Assembly: GCA_002348225.1 (NCBI GenBank)
Contig: DEAP01000076.1
Location: 1-11,628 of the forward strand
Source: Dehalococcoidia bacterium UBA2979
GTDB lineage: Bacteria; Chloroflexota; Dehalococcoidia; UBA2979
Length of the DNA stretch: 11,628 nt
Direction: 5' to 3'
Shown: in pieces, positions 6,086 to 11,628 of the stretch
How the letters are laid out: each line of letters starts with the position of its first letter
Numbering within the stretch: position 1 is the stretch's first letter
Notes under the pieces: generated by a model
Told to the model about the DNA's origin: nothing
The model's input: only the letters and a program-made list of their open reading frames with translations
Database searches by the model: none
Position numbers and translations under genes: made by a program

Positions 6086-6850
6086 ATGCCACTAGCTGAG
6101 AATACCGACGGCGTAAAGATAAATTACGAGGTAGTGGGCAGTGGACCACCTCTGGTCCTTCAGCACGGCCTGCTTTCGGACCTCAATGCATGGAAGACCC
6201 GCGGGTATGTGAATGCGCTACAGGACTCTTTTCAATTAATCCTCATTGATTCACGAGGTCATGGACAGAGCGACAAGCCTGATAATCCCGCAGCTTATGA
6301 ATTACGCACTCGGGTCACCGATATCGCAGCAGTCCTCAATGAATTAGACATTAAGCAGGCGCATTACATGGGTTATTCCATGGGTGGCTGGATGGGTTAT
6401 GGGATAACTATCTACATGCCACAACGCTTCAAATCGCTAGTGATCGGAGGGTTTGGGCCATTCAGAGTTATGCCCACCTCCGAACCGATGTCAAAAGCCG
6501 AATTAGAGCAACGCTGGAAAGATAGCAAGGCCCGATGGGCCGCAAGTGAGGATCCTGATCGTACCCGATTGTTAGAAGAGTATCCCGAAATTATAAAACA
6601 TTGCCGAGATGCCCTCGATACCTGGAGGGGGGCACGCCAGGCGTTGAAACTGAGTTCACTGCCGCTGTTGATGTTCAGTGGCACTGAAGAGCCGAACTCC
6701 TCACCCATCGATATGCCTGAAGTACTGAAATTCAGACCTGATGCAGAATTTTTTAGCGTTCAAGATGCAAACCACATCGAAGCAATCGAGGCTGTCGACG
6801 TAGTGGCTCCTCGAGTGAAGGAATTTCTACAGCGGGCTGAAAATAAATAG
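6086..6850 (+). CDS. Alpha/beta hydrolase fold enzyme (MhpC/PcaD-like)
   Basis: A 254-aa cytoplasmic hydrolase. The order of motifs is LVLQHGLLSD at residues 23-32 (oxyanion-hole HG), LILIDSRGHGQSDKP at 51-65, and the nucleophile elbow GYSMGG at 96-101 with Ser98. A cap follows at about 125-190 with Lys/Glu/Arg-rich helices, then LPLLMFSGTEEP at 192-203 and the catalytic His230 in DANHIEAIEA. The third residue of the triad, usually Asp after this strand, appears to be Glu201 or Glu202. Relatives hydrolyse esters, enol-lactones or C-C bonds of ring-cleavage products; the substrate here is unknown. The ribosome-binding site is weak (TAGG eight bases before the ATG). The tRNA gene starts 43 bp after its stop and may be read through from it. 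Length is normal for the family. Confidence 0.88.
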   Translation: MPLAENTDGVKINYEVVGSGPPLVLQHGLLSDLNAWKTRGYVNALQDSFQLILIDSRGHGQSDKPDNPAAYELRTRVTDIAAVLNELDIKQAHYMGYSMGGWMGYGITIYMPQRFKSLVIGGFGPFRVMPTSEPMSKAELEQRWKDSKARWAASEDPDRTRLLEEYPEIIKHCRDALDTWRGARQALKLSSLPLLMFSGTEEPNSSPIDMPEVLKFRPDAEFFSVQDANHIEAIEAVDVVAPRVKEFLQRAENK

Positions 6851-6892
6851 TTACTGTGCACTAGCTCGGAAGAGCGTAAACTAATTCAACGT

Positions 6893-6967
6893 GGCCCCAT
6901 CGTCTAGGGGTTAGGACGCGAGCCTCTCACGCTCGAAACCCGGGTTCGATTCCCGGTGGGGTCACCA
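6893..6967 (+). tRNA. tRNA-Glu (anticodon CTC) with encoded CCA
   Basis: The sequence folds as a full cloverleaf. The acceptor stem is GGCCCCA (6893-6899) with TGGGGTC (6957-6963), including one G-T pair. The D arm is GTC...GAC, as in bacterial tRNA-Glu. The anticodon stem is CGAGC/GCTCG around the loop CTCTCAC, giving anticodon CTC, which reads GAG. A four-base variable loop AAAC follows, then the T arm CCGGG/CCCGG with loop TTCGATT. The discriminator is A at 6964, and CCA (6965-6967) is encoded. No T-run terminator follows: the convergent livF stop is two bases further on. Length and invariant positions are normal, so it should be functional. Confidence 0.97.
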
Positions 6968-6969
6968 TA

Positions 6970-7698
6970 TCATTCTCTGCCTGAGCTATTCAGGCCAAGA
7001 AAATACCGTCCGATTTCTGGGTCTCGAAGGATATCTTCAGCATTGCCGGAATATGCCACTTTCCCACTCGAAAAGATATATCCTCGGTCTGATCTTGCAA
7101 GCGATAATCTCGCATTTTGTTCCACTACAAGGACGGATATCCCATCGTTTCGAAGATTATCAATATTGGCAAGGATCTCCTGTTGATATCTAGGTGAAAG
7201 GGCAGCGGTGGGTTCATCAAGCATCAGGAAACTAGGATTTGAGATGAGTGCTCTGGAAATTGCTAGCATTTGACGTTCCCCACCTGAAAGTGATGCGGCA
7301 AGATCGTTCATTCGATATTTCATATCTGGGAACATCTTCAAAGACCGATCAATTCCAATGGAGATTTCATCGGATTTCAGATCGATTCCGCCCATCAGCA
7401 GATTTTCTTTGACTGACAATGATGGAAAAACATTGTCCACCTGAGGCACATATGCGATACCTCTCTTGACTAATTTATCCGTACGCCACCCGGATATGTC
7501 AGCTGCATTATGCGAAACAGTGCCATTGTGGAGAGTGGTGAGCCCAAAGACCACCTTCAAAAAAGTGGATTTACCACAGCCGTTTGGTCCAATAATTGTG
7601 ACAAATTCTCCTTGGTCAACGTACAGATCAATTCCATACAAAATTTGAACACTGCCATATCCTCCTTCAAGGCCCGTGACCTCCAAGACTTTACTCAT
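6970..7698 (-). CDS. livF: Liv-type ABC importer ATPase LivF
   Basis: A 242-aa ATP-binding subunit starting at the ATG at 7696-7698 (MSKVLEVTGLEGGYG), preceded by AGGGGA. A start at 7740 would add 14 residues of no family resemblance. The ATG overlaps the livG stop in ATGAGTAA, which suggests translational coupling. Walker A is GPNGCGKST (37-45), the Q-loop is YVPQ (Gln86), the signature is LSGGE (137-141) and Walker B is FLMLDEP (157-163) with Glu162. VEQNA with Gln194 replaces the H-loop His, as is usual for LivF. It drives uptake of branched-chain amino acids or related amides and carboxylates together with LivG and the fused permease at the inner face of the membrane. It is the last gene of the operon and ends two bases from the tRNA gene. 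Confidence 0.93.
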   Translation of the reverse strand: MSKVLEVTGLEGGYGSVQILYGIDLYVDQGEFVTIIGPNGCGKSTFLKVVFGLTTLHNGTVSHNAADISGWRTDKLVKRGIAYVPQVDNVFPSLSVKENLLMGGIDLKSDEISIGIDRSLKMFPDMKYRMNDLAASLSGGERQMLAISRALISNPSFLMLDEPTAALSPRYQQEILANIDNLRNDGISVLVVEQNARLSLARSDRGYIFSSGKVAYSGNAEDILRDPEIGRYFLGLNSSGRE

Positions 7699-8476
7699 TT
7701 TGTATTTCCCCTGAGCTTCCGAGATAGGCTTCAATAACATCTCGACTTCCCCTGATTTCTTTTGGTGTGCCTTCCATGAGAACTTTGCCTTCGTTCATCA
7801 CAATAATTCTGTCGACATCGCGCCGGAGGATGAAATCCATATTGTGTTCGATGACTAACATGCCGATATTCCTGTCTGATGTCAGATGCCTCAAGTTTTG
7901 AAAAATACGCTCAGCAAGAGGACCGGCAACCCCAGCCACGGGTTCATCAAGTAATAGGAAACGCGGGTCACTCATTAATGCCCTACCAATATCCACTAGT
8001 TTACTTTGACCACCAGACAACTCACTTGTTAGGTTGTGCGCCATATGAGGTATTTCTAACAGGTCTAATACTTCGTAAGCATCTTGGATCCGTTGTGCCT
8101 CAGACTTTCGTGTTCCGGGCTTCAATAATGCCAGTAGGGGGTTAGGTTGAAATTGGTTGCGTGGGGGCACAAGCAGATTTTCTATTACCGTCATATCGCG
8201 CCATAACCAAGTGTGTTGGAAAGTTCTTGTTAGGCCTAGACGTTGTATTTGGTCAGGTCTCATCGCGGTGGCATTTTGTCCAAGGACTTCAATTGTCCCT
8301 GAACTGGATGGGAGCATTCCTGATATGCAGTTGAATGTAGTTGTTTTTCCGCACCCGTTAGGGCCTATTAACCCCACAAGTTCACCTTGCGACACTTGGA
8401 AGGAAATATTATCGACTGCTCGTAAGCCTCCAAAATCTTTGGTCAAATCTGATATACGCAGCGCTGGCTCGGACAT
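7691..8476 (-). CDS. livG: Liv-type ABC importer ATPase LivG
   Basis: A 261-aa ATPase with Walker A GPNGCGKTT (38-46), Q-loop RTFQH (Gln87), signature LSGGQ (153-157), Walker B FLLLDEP (173-179, Glu178) and H-loop His211 in VIEHNMDFI. The insert between the Q-loop and the signature (about 100-145) and the C-terminal EGTPKEI..S..VIEAYLG block are typical of LivG. The signature is LSGGQSKLVDIGRAL rather than the common LSYGQ form, and AGVAGPLAERI replaces the usual AGLNP stretch, so it belongs to a variant branch. Its ATG follows the permease stop by two bases (TAG-TC-ATG), and the ribosome-binding site, GAGGG, lies inside the permease's last codons. It is the partner of LivF in the nucleotide-binding dimer. 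Confidence 0.93.
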   Translation of the reverse strand: MSEPALRISDLTKDFGGLRAVDNISFQVSQGELVGLIGPNGCGKTTTFNCISGMLPSSSGTIEVLGQNATAMRPDQIQRLGLTRTFQHTWLWRDMTVIENLLVPPRNQFQPNPLLALLKPGTRKSEAQRIQDAYEVLDLLEIPHMAHNLTSELSGGQSKLVDIGRALMSDPRFLLLDEPVAGVAGPLAERIFQNLRHLTSDRNIGMLVIEHNMDFILRRDVDRIIVMNEGKVLMEGTPKEIRGSRDVIEAYLGSSGEIQNE

Positions 8477-8478
8477 GA

Positions 8479-11436
8479 CTAACCACCCTCACCTTCGATA
8501 GTTTGGAGTCGATTTTGCACACTTTTCTTCGATTCAGGTGTATTACTCATATCCAACGTCTCTTCAACCACCGCAGGACGTTTTGGTCTACTAGGTACCT
8601 CCGGCAGTAAACCTCGAGAGGACATAAGTAGTGCTCCTATAATTACCAAGCCAACCAACGCTAACTTAAGATGAGGCAGAGATAGCAATACATCGCCCTG
8701 GGCGAATATCTCATTGACCGATCGGTCTGACCAGACTAAACCTCCGACATTGAGCATTAACCAGGAGAAAATAGAGTCAAGGAGAGAAGTTAGACCATGG
8801 AACGGAAGACTGGCGCTTCCTCGTGAAACCACCATTACATTGAAGACAAACTCAACGATCACGATTATAAATGCACCGATGATCATTCCTCGGTTATTCC
8901 CACGCCCGCCAACAATGTAAGCTGCCCATATCAAAAATGTGGTGCGCACTGGGTTCATGAAATCAGGCCAGATATTGGTATTTAGCCAAGCCCATAGTGC
9001 TCCTGCAAGAGCAGCAATAGCTGCACCTAGCGCTAGGCTAGCCGCCTTGTGGATAAGCACATTATGGCCGTGATGTTGACTTACGGCCTCATCCTCTCTA
9101 ATGGAACGTAATATTCGGCCCCAAGGAGACGAAAGAACTGTATTGAGCAGATACCAAGCTCCTGCGGTGAGGAGGATAGACATGAATGCAAGTAGCACGA
9201 CGTATGGTGCGTCGGAAGGTAAACCAAGCAAGTTCCCTACGGTTCCTGAAGGGCCACTCTCCCACCAATTCTCGAAGGGTCGAGCAAATTGAGAAATTCC
9301 GATGCCAGAAGTGACAGTCCCAGCTCGCAGCAAGGGCTCGGCCTGTAATGAAATTCGGAGTATCTCTGCTAGAGATATCGTCAGAATTGCAAAATAGTCC
9401 ATACGTAGTCTTGCAGTTGGGTAGGCAAGAAGCCATCCAGCGATCGCTGCAATTACGACAGCAACGAGTGTCGCGGCGATAGGATTCCAGCCATATCCAT
9501 TTGTTTCAACAGGAGCGGCCAATAAACCGACAACTACCGCTCCGATCCCCACAAAAAAGATCACTCCGAAGTTCGTCATGCCTGTAATTCCAGTGTGTAG
9601 ATTTAGGGAAAATGCGGCTAATCCAAAGATACCGAGCAAGGTAAAAATCCGTGCAACCTGCAATGTTTTCGTGAGGACACTTACGCTTGGAAGGAGTAAG
9701 ACGATTACGAGAAGAATTGCAAATAAAATCGCAAAGAGGGTCCAGGAACCTTTTTCGGTGTCTCTTCTAACATTTATTAATCGTGTGAGTTGAAGCTTGA
9801 TGATTGAAGCAAATGAGTCAATGAGCGCGAATACAGGCTTAGGAAGATTTCCCACACGAACGAGGTAATGATTAATGGTATTCCAGGATTGAACCGTAAG
9901 TCGTTTGGGCAATTTCATGGCAGTGCTCAAGTTTTCGGCGATGAATTCAAAATAATGTATTGGATTCCAGAGACTTGCAGGGGTGTCCGGCGTAAACTGC
10001 CTTTCTTGACCATGCAATGAAGCCCCGGCGATTTCTTCTTTTATTCTCCGTTTTCGTATTCGATCGATATTCCAATTTTCAATAGCAGAGCCAATTCCCC
10101 GAGGAGCTAATAGCAGAAGGCCTACAAGGAAAATAAAAGGCATCACCTCGGCAAAACCACTGGCGGTTGGACGATCGAGTGTGTTTCCCGCCCCTATAAG
10201 AACTGGTTCCGAAAATGCTCTAAGTCCGCCGACTATCAGTGCGCCGATCAAAACCCCGGGGATTGACCCTATCGAACCCAGAACTATTACAGCAAAGGCC
10301 GGCAACAGTAACATCAATCCTAGTTCAGGGTTGATAGGTAAAATGCCTGCTAACAATGACCCGCCCAACCCCGCAATTCCTGCCGAAAGAAATGAGGTAC
10401 TTCTATGCACATATTCCAAGTGAATACCGCTAGAAGCCGCAAGGTCTGGATTGTCCGCTACCGCTCTCATCTGTCTACCCAGTCGTGTTTTCTGCAAGAG
10501 CAGTATGAGCAGTATCACTGCCCCGAATATACCCAATATCAGGGCTATTTTTGAGTAAGCAAATCCGTACGGGTCCACGTTTGCTGAATATTCCACGAGT
10601 GGTTTAGCTACACGATCTCCAAGATTTAACTTCAGGAGCCCTGTAGGGATATCGACGATCGATGTGCTCAATCTCCAATCCCGATCAGGGACGAAGCGAA
10701 AAGTACTTGCACTGAATCGCATAAACAATATCGCGCGAAGTACCATGGATACTCCTAAAGAAGCAATCATCATGACTTGGGGAGTGGCAGTTTTCTTCCT
10801 CAGTCGCCTGAAAACCAGTCGATCTATTAATAAGCCAGTGAACCCGGTTACGACAAAAGCGCAAACTGAGGCCCAGACAAGTAACGTCCAATCAATACTC
10901 CCATCTTCGGGAGCGTCCGAGATCGAAAAAAAAGTGTCAGACCACATGAGTGTCAGTGCTACATACGAGCCAACAAGCATCATCTCCGCTTGAGCAAAAT
11001 TAGCGAATCGCTGCACTTTATAAGTCAGTGTTAGGCCAATCGCGATGCTTAAATAAACGGCTGACCAGTAGAGGCCGCTGAATAGAATTGAGGAGAGGTT
11101 GAAATTCATTGTGGCAGAACGGCTCAGGCCTGACACTATGACTTCGAGTGCTAAAAACGCGATCACACCGACAAGCACAGGTGTAAGCAGAATGATCGGG
11201 CTTTTCCACTGAGGCTTCGCTTGATTAAGAATAATGCGAACGAGGATCAAGCCCGAAATAATCATTTCGAGCGATAAAAAGAACCATTTCAATTGACCGG
11301 AAAATAGTCCAGAGCCTGCGACAAAACCTAAGTTATAAGTCGCACCCGAATAACCATCGGATAATAGTAATAGGGCAAATAATAGCTGGCGTAGCCATGG
11401 AATTTTAAATATCCGCTGGTGCCGTATTGCATTCAA
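8479..11436 (-). CDS. Fused LivH-LivM branched-chain amino acid-type ABC permease
   Basis: One frame carries both permease subunits. The start is uncertain: TTG at 11436 (985 aa) has AGGGG nine bases upstream, while TTG at 11466 (995 aa) has no such site. Numbered from the longer form, residues 28-113 hold about three extra membrane helices. LivH spans about 127-460 (SGLYWSAVYLSIAIGLTLTY, NFAQAEMML, coupling loop RQMRAVADNPDLAASSGI at 331-348). Residues 465-572 are a hydrophilic, basic linker. LivM spans about 573-950 (SLNLHTGITGMTNFG at 620-634, coupling loop GRILRSIREDEAVSQHHG at 783-800, VGGRGNNRGMIIGAF at 852-866). Residues 955-995 form a charged cytoplasmic tail. The two coupling loops should dock onto LivG and LivF. 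The fusion fixes a 1:1 ratio; LivH and LivM are normally about 300 aa each. The substrate cannot be told. Confidence 0.92.
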   Translation of the reverse strand: MNAIRHQRIFKIPWLRQLLFALLLLSDGYSGATYNLGFVAGSGLFSGQLKWFFLSLEMIISGLILVRIILNQAKPQWKSPIILLTPVLVGVIAFLALEVIVSGLSRSATMNFNLSSILFSGLYWSAVYLSIAIGLTLTYKVQRFANFAQAEMMLVGSYVALTLMWSDTFFSISDAPEDGSIDWTLLVWASVCAFVVTGFTGLLIDRLVFRRLRKKTATPQVMMIASLGVSMVLRAILFMRFSASTFRFVPDRDWRLSTSIVDIPTGLLKLNLGDRVAKPLVEYSANVDPYGFAYSKIALILGIFGAVILLILLLQKTRLGRQMRAVADNPDLAASSGIHLEYVHRSTSFLSAGIAGLGGSLLAGILPINPELGLMLLLPAFAVIVLGSIGSIPGVLIGALIVGGLRAFSEPVLIGAGNTLDRPTASGFAEVMPFIFLVGLLLLAPRGIGSAIENWNIDRIRKRRIKEEIAGASLHGQERQFTPDTPASLWNPIHYFEFIAENLSTAMKLPKRLTVQSWNTINHYLVRVGNLPKPVFALIDSFASIIKLQLTRLINVRRDTEKGSWTLFAILFAILLVIVLLLPSVSVLTKTLQVARIFTLLGIFGLAAFSLNLHTGITGMTNFGVIFFVGIGAVVVGLLAAPVETNGYGWNPIAATLVAVVIAAIAGWLLAYPTARLRMDYFAILTISLAEILRISLQAEPLLRAGTVTSGIGISQFARPFENWWESGPSGTVGNLLGLPSDAPYVVLLAFMSILLTAGAWYLLNTVLSSPWGRILRSIREDEAVSQHHGHNVLIHKAASLALGAAIAALAGALWAWLNTNIWPDFMNPVRTTFLIWAAYIVGGRGNNRGMIIGAFIIVIVEFVFNVMVVSRGSASLPFHGLTSLLDSIFSWLMLNVGGLVWSDRSVNEIFAQGDVLLSLPHLKLALVGLVIIGALLMSSRGLLPEVPSRPKRPAVVEETLDMSNTPESKKSVQNRLQTIEGEGG

Positions 11437-11492
11437 AGCAATGATACCCCTCAGTGGGTTTTTCAATATTTGAGTGAAGTCGAGTACGAGTG

Positions 11493-11527
11493 AGAGAGCC
11501 TGCTTTCGTCACGAAAGCAGGCTCTCT
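11493..11527. terminator. Perfect 16-bp stem hairpin between binding-protein and permease genes
   Basis: The arms AGAGAGCCTGCTTTCG (11493-11508) and CGAAAGCAGGCTCTCT (11512-11527) are perfectly complementary around the loop TCA. The hairpin begins 25 bases after the stop of the upstream gene and ends 26 bases (or 56, by start choice) before the permease start. On the minus strand, the direction of the operon, no T-run follows. On the + strand only TTTA follows. It therefore probably acts as an mRNA-stabilising or partly terminating intercistronic structure rather than a full Rho-independent terminator. Confidence 0.7.
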
Positions 11528-11552
11528 TTATCGCATAATCTTGAGCCGGAGG

Positions 11553-11628
11553 CTAGTTACCAGCTAACCCACCATCAGCGGTCCATACCCGAGGGCAAGA
11601 GAAGTTAGTGCCATCAAACTGGCAAACC
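11553..11628 (-). CDS. C-terminal end of probable Liv-type substrate-binding protein (partial)
   Basis: From the right edge, the minus strand frame reads 24 codons, VCQFDGTNFSCPR then VWTADGGLAGN, and ends at TAG (11555-11553). A sequence of the kind ..FDG..F.CPR.WT.. is the usual end of periplasmic Leu/Ile/Val-type binding proteins, whose last strand carries a short DG turn. The position directly before the permease gene is the standard one for that subunit, which would bind the ligand outside the membrane and hand it to the permease. Two Cys residues, nine apart, might pair in a disulfide. Only the C-terminus is visible, so the call rests mostly on context. Confidence 0.6.
   Translation of the reverse strand, partial: VCQFDGTNFSCPRVWTADGGLAGN

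Noticed and set aside
6893..7010. tRNA-Glu as a phage or island attachment site
   Set aside because: No integrase gene and no repeat of the tRNA 3' end was seen in the window, and the flanking livF gene is intact.
8157..8501. 114-codon + strand frame over livG
   Set aside because: Antisense shadow of LivG, including the Walker A region; no start signal.
9098..9436. 112-codon frame inside the permease gene on the same strand
   Set aside because: It is a shifted frame of the LivM half; the main frame carries all the permease motifs.
1..11628. CRISPR array, insertion sequence, toxin-antitoxin or defence system
   Set aside because: No regularly spaced repeats, transposase motifs, terminal inverted repeats or defence-related domains were seen on either strand.

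Overview
The window looks like chromosomal DNA of an uncultured, probably free-living bacterium. Base composition is moderate, about half G+C by eye. Genes are compact, most have clear Shine-Dalgarno sequences, and GTG and TTG starts occur. The tRNA carries an encoded CCA tail. The mix of metal-dependent amidohydrolase, DinB-fold proteins, alpha/beta hydrolase, small alpha+beta-barrel proteins and a Liv-type ABC transporter is reminiscent of environmental heterotrophs such as the marine SAR202/Dehalococcoidia-like Chloroflexota. That assignment is only an impression; no sequence here fixes the phylum.

Left part (1-5869): the 3' part of an amidohydrolase gene (start lies outside the window) converges on a DinB-like gene. 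A 278-bp divergent intergenic region follows, then a small DUF3303-like protein and an NTF2/SnoaL-like protein on the + strand. These converge on a two-gene minus-strand unit: a single-pass membrane protein, then a second DinB-like protein. That unit diverges from a + strand cluster of two tandemly duplicated 210-aa proteins, each apparently two ferredoxin-like domains, a 104-aa small protein and a 92-aa acidic protein. A compact divergent promoter region with a palindrome over the -35 boxes separates the two units.

Middle (5870-6967): a 16-bp perfect palindrome, a possible 3' remnant of an IclR-type regulator on the minus strand, an alpha/beta hydrolase gene and a tRNA-Glu(CTC) gene.

Right part (6970-11628): a minus-strand branched-chain-amino-acid-type (HAAT/Liv family) ABC importer operon. 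In transcription order it holds the last 24 codons of a probable substrate-binding protein, a 16-bp-stem hairpin, a fused LivH-LivM permease of about 985-995 aa, LivG and LivF. The permease genes that are normally separate are here one polypeptide joined by a hydrophilic linker of roughly 100 residues. livF ends two bases from the end of the oppositely oriented tRNA gene.

Together the genes suggest uptake of a small amide, amino acid or carboxylate by the Liv-type importer, and hydrolytic or isomerising catabolism by the amidohydrolase, alpha/beta hydrolase, DinB-fold and small barrel proteins. No substrate can be read from the sequence, and a pathway link between the two halves is inference. 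I did not find a CRISPR array, transposase, phage gene or defence system.
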